DNA of 64,000 nucleotides from Lachnospiraceae bacterium (GCA_017527205.1 JAFXQK010000008.1:56138-120137), one strand, 5' to 3'; counted from the first letter of the stretch, positions 26,630 to 36,380 are shown. The notes: generated by a model not told the origin, from the letters alone. Program-made: numbers and translations.

Positions 26630-26866
26630 TTATTGCATTTGCTCTAAAGCCCTGGCAAGCTGGTCGGGGCAGGAGGTGGACTTAAAGCCGCACTTGATGC
26701 CCTTTAGGCGGTCGATGGCCTCTTGAACCATCATGCCCTTTACCAGGGCGCTGATGCCCTGCGTGTTTCCGTTGCAGCCGCCAATGAATTGAACGGACTC
26801 GATGCGGCCGTCCTTTACCTCAACGTCGATGGCGCTGGAGCAGGTTCCCTGTGTTTTGTATCTCAT
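26630..26866 (-). CDS. TSCPD domain protein (TIGR03905 family)
   Basis: A 78-residue protein, MRYKTQGTCSSAIDVEV to ALEQMQ, with the namesake motif TSCPDQLARAL near the end and GGCNGNTQGISALV in the middle. The four conserved cysteines suggest metal or cluster binding; related domains occur at the end of ribonucleotide reductases. The function is unknown. ATG 26866 follows AGGAAAGGATAAAACTT. Confidence 0.85.
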   Translation of the reverse strand: MRYKTQGTCSSAIDVEVKDGRIESVQFIGGCNGNTQGISALVKGMMVQEAIDRLKGIKCGFKSTSCPDQLARALEQMQ

Positions 26867-26907
26867 AAGTTTTATCCTTTCCTCATTGTTTTCTAAAATC
26901 ATTCTTG

Positions 26908-26929
26908 TTTATGACGCGAATGTCATAAA
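26908..26929 (-). promoter_or_regulatory. CRP/FNR-type palindrome upstream of the TSCPD gene
   Basis: TTTATGAC-6 bp-GTCATAAA is a perfect inverted repeat, with the TGAC-N6-GTCA core spacing of CRP/FNR-family sites. It lies about 45 bp upstream of the start codon. Confidence 0.45.
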
Positions 26930-27025
26930 TAATGAGAGCTTTGGCATTTCCTCTCTGTGCCATTATATGCCATAACCTTCGAAAAAGCAATATTCGCGGG
27001 AGATTCCCAAAGATTTCCGACTCAT

Positions 27026-28354
27026 CTAGCCTGGAAGCCGGAAGTCCTCGCAGTCTTCCACGTCAAAGAGCTCTTTGATGAAGGGGCGAGCCTCCTGAGA
27101 AACCGTTACCTTGAAATGCTCGAAGGCTACGTCCTTCACGTTTCTCGCAAAGACGGCGGCTGGCGCGCCGGGCAGGATGGGCTCTGGCAGGGAGCAGGGG
27201 CGTAGGTCATGACAGTCCTTGGGATGCTCCGTGGTTTTCTCCAAAGTGAGAAAAATGCGGTCGAACAGTAGCCCTTCTATGTTGACGGAGGGGTCTCCGT
27301 AGAGCAAAATGCCGTTTTCACCGCGGCAGTGAATGTTGGAGAAAACAACGTTTTTCACAAACCCGACGGAGGTATCCGCGCGGCGCTTGACCGCCGTGAT
27401 GGCGATGGGCTCTGCCTCTCCCCACCAATAGGGCTTGGCGAAGGCGCGGGTTTCGATCATCAGGTTTGAAAAGAGCAGGTTTTCCATGCAGCCGCCGTCC
27501 CGAAGCATGAGGGAAATGCCGCGGTTGGAATGCGAAATCGTGCAGTTTTGCACGGTAACGTTCCGAAAGGGAGCCGTGCTCTCCGTGCCAAATTTTATGG
27601 CAGCGCTGGTGGAGATCATGGTACAGTTTGTCACCGTTATGTTCTCGCAGGGGCCGTACTTTGCGGCGCTTTCGGTGTTTTTGAAAACGATGCTGTCATC
27701 CGCCGTCTCAATATGGCAGTTGCAAATGCGCACGTTCTGGCAGTGATCGGGGTCAATGCCGTCGCAATTTGCGAGCTTTAAATTATTTAGAATGCGAATG
27801 CCGTCGATGAGCACGTCGCGGCAGCCCACCAGGTGCGTTGTCCAGAAGGCGCTGTTTTGCAGGGTGACGCCCGTTAGGGTCAGATGCGTTACGTGCTCCA
27901 AAAAGAGCAGGGGAACCCGGGGATAAAAGCTGCCGTCAATATGCCAGGGCGTCACCGTTCCGTAGAAGATTTCTTCATTGCCGTCGATGGAGCCGGAGCC
28001 CGTAATGGAGAGGTAGTCGCAATCCTTGGCATATAGGAAAAACAGCGTCGGCGCACCGGCATAGGTACAATCGTCATAGGTCGGGACGGAGAGACCCTCA
28101 GGTCGCGTTTCGGCGCTTTGGAACAGGGCGAAATCCTGTAGGGAATCGCTTGCCTTTAGGAGGGCGCCCGTCTCGAGGTGGAGCTCCACGAAGGAGCGAA
28201 GAAGGAGCGTGCCTGAGCGGTAGGTCTTGCCGCCGCAAAGAACGACCTTTCCGCCTCCTGCTGCATGGCAGGCGTCAATGCACTGCTGCAGGCTTTGCGT
28301 ATCATTGGTGATGCCGTCACCCTTGGCACCATAGGTTTCAGGATAAAAAATCAT
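27026..28354 (-). CDS. Glycoside hydrolase family 28 (polygalacturonase-like)
   Basis: The 442-residue protein starts with the pectate-lyase-like fold FYPETYGAKGDGITNDTQSL and is a right-handed beta-helix. The GH28 catalytic area is NCDGIDPDHC (first Asp) and TADDSIVFKN (Asp pair) near residues 195-225, followed by STSAAIKFGTES. There is no signal peptide, so it probably acts on imported pectic oligosaccharides. It is divergent from the GH43 gene across a 207-bp gap and belongs to the same glycan island. Confidence 0.9.
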   Translation of the reverse strand: MIFYPETYGAKGDGITNDTQSLQQCIDACHAAGGGKVVLCGGKTYRSGTLLLRSFVELHLETGALLKASDSLQDFALFQSAETRPEGLSVPTYDDCTYAGAPTLFFLYAKDCDYLSITGSGSIDGNEEIFYGTVTPWHIDGSFYPRVPLLFLEHVTHLTLTGVTLQNSAFWTTHLVGCRDVLIDGIRILNNLKLANCDGIDPDHCQNVRICNCHIETADDSIVFKNTESAAKYGPCENITVTNCTMISTSAAIKFGTESTAPFRNVTVQNCTISHSNRGISLMLRDGGCMENLLFSNLMIETRAFAKPYWWGEAEPIAITAVKRRADTSVGFVKNVVFSNIHCRGENGILLYGDPSVNIEGLLFDRIFLTLEKTTEHPKDCHDLRPCSLPEPILPGAPAAVFARNVKDVAFEHFKVTVSQEARPFIKELFDVEDCEDFRLPG

Positions 28355-28561
28355 GACGTTTCCTTTCCGGCCATCTGCCTTGGAAGATTTCTGGAATTTC
28401 CTTTATCATATCCTTTTTTTAGGGAAGAAGTCAATGAAAAACAGGTTAGGTTTCACTTTCCCAGAGGGAAAAAATATGCTAAGATACAGGAAGAGAAGCT
28501 CATTTCATGAAATTGGATAGCGGCAGGACGGAAATAGCGTGCGCCGCCGAGGAGGGTATTT

Positions 28562-30223
28562 ATGATTACAAATCCCATATTGAAGGGCTTTTGCCCGGAT
28601 CCAAGCATTATACGCGTCGGGGAGGATTATTATGTTGCGACCTCTACCTTTGAATGGTGGCCTGGCGTAAGACTGTTTCATTCCAGAGACCTAAAGCATT
28701 GGGAGGAGCTGCCGTCGCCGCTTCGAAGATATGATCAGCTTGACATGACGGGGAATCCGCCCTCCGGTGGCATTTGGGCACCCTGTCTTTCTCATGACGG
28801 AAAGAGGTTTTACCTGGTGTATACGGACGTAAAGTCGAAGAAGGGGATGTTTTACAATACCCATAATTATGTCGTGACTGCGGAGGACGTCTGCGGGGAA
28901 TGGTCTGCGCCCGTTTACCTCAATAGCATCGGCTTTGATCCGTCCCTGTTTCATGACGTGGACGGCAGGAAATATCTGGTGAACATGCTCTTTAAGTTCA
29001 AGGGGATCCTCGTGCAGGAGGTGGATCCCGTGACCTTTGCACCCATCGGGGAGCAAAAAATGGTTTATGGCGGCTCCGGGCTTCGATGCACGGAGGGGCC
29101 GCACATGTATCATATTGGAGACTGGTATTATATCATCGTGGCGGAAGGAGGAACGGGCTATGAGCACTGCGTCACCATGGCGCGGTCGAAAAGCATATGG
29201 GGTCCTTTTGAAACGGCTCCAGACAATCCCATCCTCACCTCTGACCGGGAGGATCTGTCGGCATTGCAAAAATGCGGGCACGCTGACATTGTGGAGACGC
29301 AGAACGGGGAATGGTATCTGGTGCATCTTTGCTCCAGGCCTGTTGGCGGACAAAAGTGGTGCACGCTCGGACGAGAGACGGCAATCCAGAAAATGGTTTG
29401 GGATAAGGATGGATGGCTTCGACTGAAGGGCGGCGGCAGGTTCGCAAGGCTGGAAACTGAGGAGCCGAGCTTCCTTGGGAAGGACACGGAGGAAGGAGAT
29501 GGCTACGGGCAGGAGGTCTTGGTGGAGGAAGGATTCTTCTGCGATCATTTTACGAAAAAGGTTTTGTCGCCGCACTATTCCTCGCCGCGCCGAAGCTATG
29601 AGGAATTTGCCCAGGTGGATGCAAAGAGGGGCGTTTTGCTCCTTCGCGGGCAGGAATACATGAAGTCAAATCATCGCGTCTCCTTGTTGGCGGTGCGCCA
29701 ACAGCTGGCATGCTGCACGGCTGAGACGAGGGTGGCCTTTGAGCCGGAGAGCTTTTTGCGGATGGCAGGGCTTAGTTATATGTATGACTCCCTCAATTTC
29801 TTCCTCCTTGGCGTGACTGCGACGGATGACGGCGAGAAGGTAGTGACGCTGCTTCGCTGTGACCGGGGGAATGATGAGGAAGCGGCGGAAGCGGTCGTCA
29901 TACCGAAGGGAAGGGCCGTCAGGCTGCGGGCCGTCGTTGGCGACGAGGGCAGGACGGTGCGTTTTTTCTATCGCGTGGAGGATGGCATGGATACCCTCGC
30001 GGGGCATGGAAAAGAGGCCGATAAGGATGCTTTGGCAGATTCTGGAAAAGAGGCTGGCATGGACGACGATGGATGGACGCAGATGGGGGATGGGTATTCC
30101 ACGGAAATTTTGACGGACGAATATTGCCGCGGCTTTACGGGCACCCATTTTGGCATGTATGTTCATGATATGGTACGGATGGAGCAATGCGCGGAATTTT
30201 CGTACTTTCTGGTACGTGCATAA
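28562..30223 (+). CDS. Glycoside hydrolase family 43 (beta-xylosidase/arabinofuranosidase type)
   Basis: The 553-residue protein opens with the five-bladed propeller NPILKGFCPDPSI (catalytic base Asp near residue 13), then GFDPSLFHD (pKa-modulating Asp near 123) and CTEGPHMY (acid Glu near 176). A C-terminal GH43 beta-sandwich follows from about residue 320. A charged low-complexity insert near residues 479-505 (GKEADKDALADSGKEAG) is probably a surface loop. No signal peptide, so it acts inside the cell. Cotranscription with the next two genes is likely. Confidence 0.92.
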   Translation: MITNPILKGFCPDPSIIRVGEDYYVATSTFEWWPGVRLFHSRDLKHWEELPSPLRRYDQLDMTGNPPSGGIWAPCLSHDGKRFYLVYTDVKSKKGMFYNTHNYVVTAEDVCGEWSAPVYLNSIGFDPSLFHDVDGRKYLVNMLFKFKGILVQEVDPVTFAPIGEQKMVYGGSGLRCTEGPHMYHIGDWYYIIVAEGGTGYEHCVTMARSKSIWGPFETAPDNPILTSDREDLSALQKCGHADIVETQNGEWYLVHLCSRPVGGQKWCTLGRETAIQKMVWDKDGWLRLKGGGRFARLETEEPSFLGKDTEEGDGYGQEVLVEEGFFCDHFTKKVLSPHYSSPRRSYEEFAQVDAKRGVLLLRGQEYMKSNHRVSLLAVRQQLACCTAETRVAFEPESFLRMAGLSYMYDSLNFFLLGVTATDDGEKVVTLLRCDRGNDEEAAEAVVIPKGRAVRLRAVVGDEGRTVRFFYRVEDGMDTLAGHGKEADKDALADSGKEAGMDDDGWTQMGDGYSTEILTDEYCRGFTGTHFGMYVHDMVRMEQCAEFSYFLVRA

Positions 30224-30250
30224 GGAACGGATTTCAAAGGAGAACCTAAG

Positions 30251-31669
30251 GTGATTCTACATGCAAGCGTTAGATTTCAGACAGAGGATGCATTGCTGCA
30301 AAAGCTTGTAAATGCGGCGGAAGAGAAGTCCCTTCAAAACATTAAGGATTTTGGAGGACGGCCGGTTCTCGTGGAGGGCGGGGGCTATGAAAAGATATGG
30401 CTCGAGACGCAGCCCATGGGCGGAGAAGCCTACGGAAAGCGCAATCTGGAGGTGGCCTTAAATAATCAGCTTCTCTTTATGGAATATGCCAGGGAGGACG
30501 GAAGAATGCCGGGCAGCATCATGCTGCAGAATGGACGGATTGTTCCGCAGTTTAACAAAATCCAAGGCTTTTGCTTCCCGGCTCCGGCGCTGAACGTGTA
30601 TTATCTGACGGGCAAGGATCCTGCCTATTTAGAGCTTTTGTATTCTACGTTGGAGCGCTTTGACACATATCTTTGGAGGGAGCGGGACTCTGACGGGGAC
30701 GGATGCCTCGAATCCTGGTGTAAGTACGATACGGGTGAGGATCATGCCCTGCGATATGGGGATGCACCGGATTGGTGGACGGAGCCCGCGCCGCCGCAAG
30801 GGTGCGAGGTGGTTCCCATGGCATCCATTGATTTTATGAGCTATTCCTATTCCTGCCGCGAGATGCTGGCAAAAATCAGCCGCATCCACGGAAAGGAAGC
30901 GCGGGAGAAGGAGTGGACGGAAAAAGCTCGGCGCGTGCGGGAAAAAATCAGTACCTATTTGTGGAACGAGGAGATGGGAGCATGCCTGGATCGCGACAAA
31001 AACCACCGCGTGATGCCTACGCTCATCCATAACAGCCTTCGTGCCATGTACTGGGGGAGTCTTACGCAGGCGCAGGCGGATCGTTTTGTCAAAGAACATC
31101 TCCTAAATCCAAAGGAGTTTTGGACGCCGATGCCGCTTCCTTCCGTAGCGGCAAGTGATCCGCTGTTTCGCAACATTCCGACCAATGATTGGAGCGGGCA
31201 GGCGGAGGCGCTGACCTATCAGCGAGCAATTCGTGCGTTGGAAAATTATGGATATGACGGGCTCCTTCCGGTGCTCGGGCGTAAGCTTGCGGAGGCCATC
31301 GGGGAGGAGTGCAGGTTTGTGCAACAATATGATCCGTTTACGGGAAAGCCCTCGCTGGTGCTGACTGATGACGGAAAGGCGCAGGATGCCTATGGACCGG
31401 CGATGCTTTCCGTGCTGGAATATGCGGCGCGCTGCCATGGCATTCACATGGAGGGCGAGGAGGTCTATTGGGGCGCTTGTGGCGGCGCACCCTGTACCTA
31501 TGAGCAGGAATGGGGAGACCGGCGCTTTCAAATCGAGTCGGACGGACGGCGAGCGGTGCTTTCCGTAAATGGAAGGAGTATACTGGAAACGGAGACAGGC
31601 GTTAAGCTGGTAACGGATCTGAATGGAAAGCTTAGAAGGACCATTCCTCTGAGCAAAAAGAGATCATGA
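30251..31669 (+). CDS. (alpha/alpha)6-barrel glycoside hydrolase (MGH1/GH63-like)
   Basis: The 472-residue protein has the trehalase/GH63-like barrel pattern: YEKIWLETQPMGGEAYG, RMPGSIMLQNG, a DSDGDGCLESW segment typical of GH63 relatives, FMSYSYSCREML, and PTNDWSGQAEALTYQRAI near residue 315. The probable acid is the Asp of DGCLESW and the probable base the Glu in the C-terminal EQEWGD. The start is GTG at 30251 behind AAAGGAGAACCTAAG. It lies 27 bp behind the GH43 gene, so it likely hydrolyses another bond of the same glycan. Confidence 0.8.
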   Translation: MILHASVRFQTEDALLQKLVNAAEEKSLQNIKDFGGRPVLVEGGGYEKIWLETQPMGGEAYGKRNLEVALNNQLLFMEYAREDGRMPGSIMLQNGRIVPQFNKIQGFCFPAPALNVYYLTGKDPAYLELLYSTLERFDTYLWRERDSDGDGCLESWCKYDTGEDHALRYGDAPDWWTEPAPPQGCEVVPMASIDFMSYSYSCREMLAKISRIHGKEAREKEWTEKARRVREKISTYLWNEEMGACLDRDKNHRVMPTLIHNSLRAMYWGSLTQAQADRFVKEHLLNPKEFWTPMPLPSVAASDPLFRNIPTNDWSGQAEALTYQRAIRALENYGYDGLLPVLGRKLAEAIGEECRFVQQYDPFTGKPSLVLTDDGKAQDAYGPAMLSVLEYAARCHGIHMEGEEVYWGACGGAPCTYEQEWGDRRFQIESDGRRAVLSVNGRSILETETGVKLVTDLNGKLRRTIPLSKKRS

Positions 31670-31707
31670 CAAAAGGATATCTTGACAAAAAAGAGATCAT
31701 GACAAAA
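31655..31707 (+). repeat. Short direct repeat at the end of the GH63-like gene
   Basis: AAAAAGAGATCATGACAAAA occurs at 31655-31674 and again at 31688-31707, 33 bp apart. The first copy contains the stop codon, so the second looks like a duplication of the gene end. Confidence 0.8.
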
Positions 31708-31724
31708 ATAGGAGGCACAAAAGG

Positions 31725-32687
31725 ATGAAAATCGTACTTTTGGAGAGAAACAGTGCGGGCACGGACATTTCCGTGGACTGCTTTGGGGAGCTTGGCGAGG
31801 TGACCGCCTACGCGAATACGGTGACGGAGCAGGAGGTCGCAGAGCGCGTTGGCGACGCAGACGTTATCGTCTGCAACAAGTCGCCCATGCGGGAGAGTAC
31901 CCTGAAAAATTGTCCAAACGTAAAGCTCATCTGCGAGCTTGCGACGGGCTTTGACAACTGTGATCTGGCATATTGCAAGTCCAGGGGAATTCAGGTGCGC
32001 AACGTCGTGGATTATTCCACGGGCATGGTGGCGCAGCACACCTTTACGTTGGCGCTGACCCTTTCGCAGAAGCTCGCGCATTACGACAATTACGTCAAAT
32101 CGGGTGCATATTCCGCGCAGGATCGGTTTTCCAATTTCGACATTCCCTTTTATGAGCTCGAGGGGAAGACCTGGGGCATTGTCGGCATGGGGAATATCGG
32201 ACGGCGCGTGGCAAAGCTGGCGACGGCCTTTGGCTGCAGGGTAATTTTTACCTCCATCACGGGAAAGAGTACCATCACGGACTATCCGCAGGTGGACAAG
32301 GACACTCTTCTTGCACAGAGCGATTTTCTTTCCCTGCATTGCCCGCTGAGCGACCTGTCCAGAAACTATATAGATGCGGCGGCGCTGAAAAAGATGAAGA
32401 AGACGGCGTATCTCATCAACGTGGCGCGCGGGCCCGTGGTCAACAATCCGGATTTATATGAGGCGCTCGTGAACGGGGAGATTGCGGCAGCAGGCTTAGA
32501 CGTACTAGAGAAGGAGCCTTTGCAGGAGTCCAATCCCCTGTCGAAGATCAAGGACAGCACGAAACTGATCATTACGCCGCATCTTGCCTGGGCCAGCGTC
32601 GAGGCGCGAACCCGCTGCGTGCAGGGCGTTTATGACAACATTGCAAGCTTTTTGAGGGGTGAGGACAGAAACGTCGTGAATCCATAA
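31725..32687 (+). CDS. D-isomer-specific 2-hydroxyacid dehydrogenase
   Basis: The 320-residue protein has the NAD-binding GIVGMGNIGRRVAKLATAFG (about residues 147-166), the catalytic Arg region NVARGPVVNNPDL (about 231-243), the Glu in AAGLDVLEKEP, and the catalytic His in TPHLAWAS (about 288-295). It reduces or oxidises a 2-hydroxy/2-keto acid in the cytoplasm; glycerate or lactate-like substrates are possible. It follows the glycosidases and may handle an acid released from glycan sugars, which is inference. The ribosome site is AATAGGAGGCACAAAAGG. Confidence 0.93.
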   Translation: MKIVLLERNSAGTDISVDCFGELGEVTAYANTVTEQEVAERVGDADVIVCNKSPMRESTLKNCPNVKLICELATGFDNCDLAYCKSRGIQVRNVVDYSTGMVAQHTFTLALTLSQKLAHYDNYVKSGAYSAQDRFSNFDIPFYELEGKTWGIVGMGNIGRRVAKLATAFGCRVIFTSITGKSTITDYPQVDKDTLLAQSDFLSLHCPLSDLSRNYIDAAALKKMKKTAYLINVARGPVVNNPDLYEALVNGEIAAAGLDVLEKEPLQESNPLSKIKDSTKLIITPHLAWASVEARTRCVQGVYDNIASFLRGEDRNVVNP

Positions 32688-32886
32688 CCCTGAGGGGGAA
32701 GGGAGAATGGCGGGGCAACGGAATACGTCCAAGACCGATCCATTTTGAAAAATAGTTGTGATTCAAAACATTTGACAAGATAGCGTTCCTGGAATATGAT
32801 GGTGGATGTAGTATTGTGAAAGATTAGGTGGCAATTGTCTGAATGGCAGAGCTTGTAAAAGCATACGAAGTGGAGGGGAACATACC

Positions 32887-33294
32887 ATGGGATTAACAAA
32901 CGGTTGGGGCGATGACATTGACGAGGAGCTGCAGAATAAGAAGGAGCTGAAGGTTGGCTTTATGTGGAACTTTATCAGCACGAATAACATGATCACGAAG
33001 TTCGATCAGGAGGTCGGAGAGGTCAATGAAAACTATCCGAAGTCCGAGATCGCAAAGATGTGGAATTCCACGCTGATCGTGATGCTGATCTTTGCGCTGC
33101 TGATGTATAATGCGCTTGTGGTCATAGCGTTGCCCTTTTTCTTCTTGTACGGCATGCTCTTATTTAAGCTGGCAAAGCTCTTTAAGAGATTCGGTTATAA
33201 AACGGCGAAGTATTGGGTGCTTGCGGTGCTGACCATCATCATCGGCGCGGCAGGAAACTACCTGATCTGGTACGTACTTCCCGGCATGGGCTGA
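32887..33294 (+). CDS. Small membrane protein of unknown function
   Basis: A 135-residue protein with a soluble N-terminus of about 55 residues (GLTNGWGDDIDEELQNKKEL). It then has two or three membrane segments (about 60-80, 80-95 and 107-132), separated by the basic KLAKLFKRFGYKTAK. I do not recognise the family. It lies 66 bp ahead of gtrA on the same strand. The ATG follows GGAGGGGAACATACC. Confidence 0.7.
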   Translation: MGLTNGWGDDIDEELQNKKELKVGFMWNFISTNNMITKFDQEVGEVNENYPKSEIAKMWNSTLIVMLIFALLMYNALVVIALPFFFLYGMLLFKLAKLFKRFGYKTAKYWVLAVLTIIIGAAGNYLIWYVLPGMG

Positions 33295-33359
33295 TTCGCC
33301 GTATCCTGGCAGGGGAAAAGGAATTTTCCCGATTATTATAGTATTGGAGTAAAGAAATA

Positions 33360-33797
33360 ATGTTTGAAAAGATAAAGGAACTGATGATCAAGTACAGGGA
33401 GCTGATCGTTTACGTGATCGTCGGTTTTATGGTAACCTTTTTTTGCTGGGGCGTGGCCGGAATCGGAAAGCTGTTTTTGGACGTGGAGGGATCCTCCTTC
33501 CAAAACTTTTTGAATAACACGCTGAACTGGATCGCGGGCGTCAGCTTTGCTTATCCTCTCAACAGAAAATGGGTGTTTAAAAGCACGAATCCCCAGATCT
33601 TCAAAGAATTTCTGGGGTTCGCATCCTCTAGACTGTCCACCTGGGTATTGGACGTCGTGATCATGTGGCTGACGGTCAATATCTTCCATTGGAACTACTG
33701 GATCTGCAAGATTTTTATTTCTTCCGTGCTGGTCATGATCGTCAATTATCTCTTTAGTAAGTTCCTGATCTTCCGGAAAAAGAAGAAGCAAGACTAA
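33360..33797 (+). CDS. GtrA family membrane protein
   Basis: A 145-residue protein with four membrane segments. The start YRELIVYVIVGFMVTFFCWG, NTLNWIAGVSFAYPLNRKWVF and the end VNYLFSKFLIFRKKKK are GtrA hallmarks. GtrA proteins are thought to flip polyprenyl-linked sugars for cell-surface glycosylation. No glycosyltransferase is adjacent. Confidence 0.92.
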   Translation: MFEKIKELMIKYRELIVYVIVGFMVTFFCWGVAGIGKLFLDVEGSSFQNFLNNTLNWIAGVSFAYPLNRKWVFKSTNPQIFKEFLGFASSRLSTWVLDVVIMWLTVNIFHWNYWICKIFISSVLVMIVNYLFSKFLIFRKKKKQD

Positions 33798-33830
33798 CGA
33801 AAAACAGGTACGTCCTATGCATGACTATGT

Positions 33831-34553
33831 TCAGATGGAGGATGCCAGATCCACCACCAATTTTTCTACCAGCTGGGCGCAGTGCTTGGCGGCCGCCTTT
33901 TCAAAGGTGGGATAGTCGATCTGATAATCATAGTTGCCGCTGTCGTCTGCCTTGTCGGAGATGGCGCGAAGAATGACAAAGGGGATCTGATTCAGGTAGC
34001 ATCCATGAGCAATGGATGCTCCTTCCATTTCTACACAATCAGCCTGGAACGTAGCGATCAGGCGATTTTTTACTTCCTTGTCCGTGATGAACTGGTCGCC
34101 GCTGGCAACGCGCCCTACAAGAACGTGAATGTCAGGGTTGACCTTCTGGCAGACTCTCTTCGCAAGCTCTATCAAATTCTCATCGGCCTTGAAATAGCTC
34201 TCGGCCATCTGGGGAACGATGCCGGGCTTGTAGCCTACGGCGGTCGCATCCATATCGTGATGAACGGCATCCTTTGAGATGACAATGTCTCCAATTTCCA
34301 GCTTGCTGTTTAGGGAGCCTGCGACACCCGTGTTAATGATTTGGGTTACCTGAAACAGGTCGGCAAGAATCTGCACGCAGAGGGCGGCATTGACCTTGCC
34401 AACGCCGGAGCGGACGATCACAACCTGTGCTCCGTTTATGGTGCCCTCACAGAAATCCATGCCTGCGCGGCTGGTAACCTTCATGTCCGTCATGTGGGAC
34501 TTCAATTCTTCGACTTCTAATTCCATGGCACCAATGATTCCAATTCTACTCAT
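33831..34553 (-). CDS. mtnN: 5'-methylthioadenosine/S-adenosylhomocysteine nucleosidase
   Basis: MtnN (Pfs) splits adenine from MTA and SAH, and in many bacteria supports AI-2 formation and methionine salvage. It starts MSRIGIIGAMELEVEEL with the active-site Glu, has VRSGVGKVNAA, NTGVAGSL, VGRVASGDQFI, and DCVEMEGASIAHGC with the ribose-binding Met-Glu. The catalytic Asp is in AISDKAD. Start 34553 sits 8 nt after GGAAAGGA; in-frame ATGs at 34559 and 34607 are less well placed. Confidence 0.94.
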   Translation of the reverse strand: MSRIGIIGAMELEVEELKSHMTDMKVTSRAGMDFCEGTINGAQVVIVRSGVGKVNAALCVQILADLFQVTQIINTGVAGSLNSKLEIGDIVISKDAVHHDMDATAVGYKPGIVPQMAESYFKADENLIELAKRVCQKVNPDIHVLVGRVASGDQFITDKEVKNRLIATFQADCVEMEGASIAHGCYLNQIPFVILRAISDKADDSGNYDYQIDYPTFEKAAAKHCAQLVEKLVVDLASSI

Positions 34554-34712
34554 ATCCATTCCTTTCCTTCCGGGTATCCTCGATTTATTTTGTTCGTGAT
34601 CAAACACAAGGAAAAAGCTAAATTATTATGCGATTTGGACGAAAAATAAAATGTCCGAATATTAGTATACACGATTCCCTCACATTTGCAAGGAAGAAAA
34701 AAGAGAGAAAAT

Positions 34713-34740
34713 TTGACAATTTTGCCAGTTTGGTGATAAT
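34713..34740 (+). promoter_or_regulatory. Promoter of the DUF3048 lipoprotein gene
   Basis: TTGACA (34713-34718), 16 bp, GATAAT (34735-34740). The predicted transcript starts at about 34747, which rules out an in-frame ATG there as the gene start. Confidence 0.6.
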
Positions 34741-34797
34741 GTATATATGATGTGTTACTATGCGCTGTTTTTCAATGGAAAAGAGGATAAGCCATCG

Positions 34798-36303
34798 ATG
34801 AAAAAGCTCATCATGCTGTTGGTGGTGATTCTGGTCTTGGCTCTTTCGGGATGCACTATATTACCGGAGGATTCTCCCATTCTTGAAGGGGGAGAATATG
34901 CTGAGATGAGCGGGTCAGCCAATGGCAACAAGAAAAAGAATAAAAAGAATAAGGACAGCACGGAGGAGAGCGTAGAGGCAAGCTCAGAGGAAGCGTCCAT
35001 GGAATCCTCCTCTCAGGAGGATTCCACGCAGGCCACCAAGGAGACCTCCGAGGAGCCTTCGGAAGAGATTCGATATGCGCTGGAAAAGGACTGGACGGAG
35101 CTTCCCGAGGGCGGTGAGACGAATCCCATTATCGAACGCGTATCCAGGGATAAGGTCATCCTTGTAGTTGAGGACGGGCAGGAGCCTACGCCCCCTGAAA
35201 CGGAGGAGTATTCGGAGCTGAGCGGGGAGAAAAAGCCAAAGCCGCAAACCACGAAGAAGCCTGTCGAGGAAGAAGAGGAGGAGCTGCCTCAGGAGCTGCA
35301 AAGCTACCTGACGGGCGAGTGGAAGGACCTTGAGATCGTGAACCGCAGAAGCATTGCCGTAATGTTCCCCAACGGATATCGCGCAGGCTCGGCAAATAAT
35401 TCTCCCAGGTTAAAGCTGTATGGAATTTCCAAGGCCAGCATCATCTACGAAGCGCCCGTGGAGGGAAGAATTACGGCCCTGATGGGAGTGTTTGAGGACT
35501 ATGACAGCCTTGACAAGCTAGGCCCTGCCGTTTCCGCGCGAGACTACTTTATCTATCAGGCCATGTCGACGGATTCCATCTTCATTCATGACGGACTGAT
35601 CCGAATGGGTACGGAGGAGCTGGTGAACACGGACCGCGTGGATGCCATCAGTGCTCCTACGGCAGGCGTCATTGACGGCGTGAAGGACGTCTTCTTTGCA
35701 AACGAGACGATCATTCCTGATGCGGGAAAGGGATATACGGACTATTTTGACGTCACGAAGCTCAAGGAGACCATCGAGGCGAAGGAATATGCGACGGAGC
35801 ATCGCGAGAGCTTTGAGCAGGGTTTTTTGTTTGCAAACGATGCGCTTGCAACCTATCCGAATGCCCCGAGCGTGACGAAGATCTGGCCAGGAGGCAAGCT
35901 AAAGAACAACGGCGGATACGGTAATTTTGCCAACATGAATCCGCACTTCGAATACGATAAGGATCACCATCTTTATTACCGTTACCAGTTTGGCGAACTC
36001 ATGGTGGACGGCATGAACAATAAAAAGATGGGCGTTACCAACGTCGTTCTCAAGATTTGTCATGGTGAGGAGAGAACCCCAGACCAGCCGAAGTTGGACT
36101 ACTTGGCCTTCCGTGTACATGGCGAGGGTGAGTGCTATGTCTTTACCAACGGCAGGATGATTCACGGAACCTGGAAGAAAAATAGCGATACCAGCGCAGA
36201 TTACCTGTATGACGAGGAAGGCAATGAGATCGTTCTGAATCAGGGCAAGACCTGGGTATGCTGCGTATGGCAGGAATATCAGGATTTCATTTTGATGGAA
36301 TAA
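34798..36303 (+). CDS. DUF3048 domain lipoprotein (YerB-like)
   Basis: From ATG 34798 the product of 501 residues begins with a lipoprotein signal peptide, with lipobox LSGC near residue 18. A Glu/Ser/Lys-rich linker of about 150 residues follows, then the two DUF3048 halves: VMFPNGYRAGSANNSPRLKLYGISKASIIYEAPVEG is the family start in two overlapping pieces (from about residue 184), with GPAVSARDYFIYQA and, near the C-terminus, WKKNSDTSADYLYDEEGNEI. It is anchored outside the membrane and its function is unknown. A terminator follows. Confidence 0.9.
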   Translation: MKKLIMLLVVILVLALSGCTILPEDSPILEGGEYAEMSGSANGNKKKNKKNKDSTEESVEASSEEASMESSSQEDSTQATKETSEEPSEEIRYALEKDWTELPEGGETNPIIERVSRDKVILVVEDGQEPTPPETEEYSELSGEKKPKPQTTKKPVEEEEEELPQELQSYLTGEWKDLEIVNRRSIAVMFPNGYRAGSANNSPRLKLYGISKASIIYEAPVEGRITALMGVFEDYDSLDKLGPAVSARDYFIYQAMSTDSIFIHDGLIRMGTEELVNTDRVDAISAPTAGVIDGVKDVFFANETIIPDAGKGYTDYFDVTKLKETIEAKEYATEHRESFEQGFLFANDALATYPNAPSVTKIWPGGKLKNNGGYGNFANMNPHFEYDKDHHLYYRYQFGELMVDGMNNKKMGVTNVVLKICHGEERTPDQPKLDYLAFRVHGEGECYVFTNGRMIHGTWKKNSDTSADYLYDEEGNEIVLNQGKTWVCCVWQEYQDFILME

Positions 36304-36338
36304 AGAAAAGGATTACATAAAGAATAGGATTACGTAAA

Positions 36339-36380
36339 GAAAGCGTATCGTTTCCCGGAGGAAGCGGTACGCTTTTTATT
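36339..36380. terminator. Bidirectional terminator
   Basis: AAAGCGTATCGTTTCC and GGAAGCGGTACGCTTT form an imperfect stem with a T tail, between the lipoprotein gene and the convergent GGDEF gene. Confidence 0.85.
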
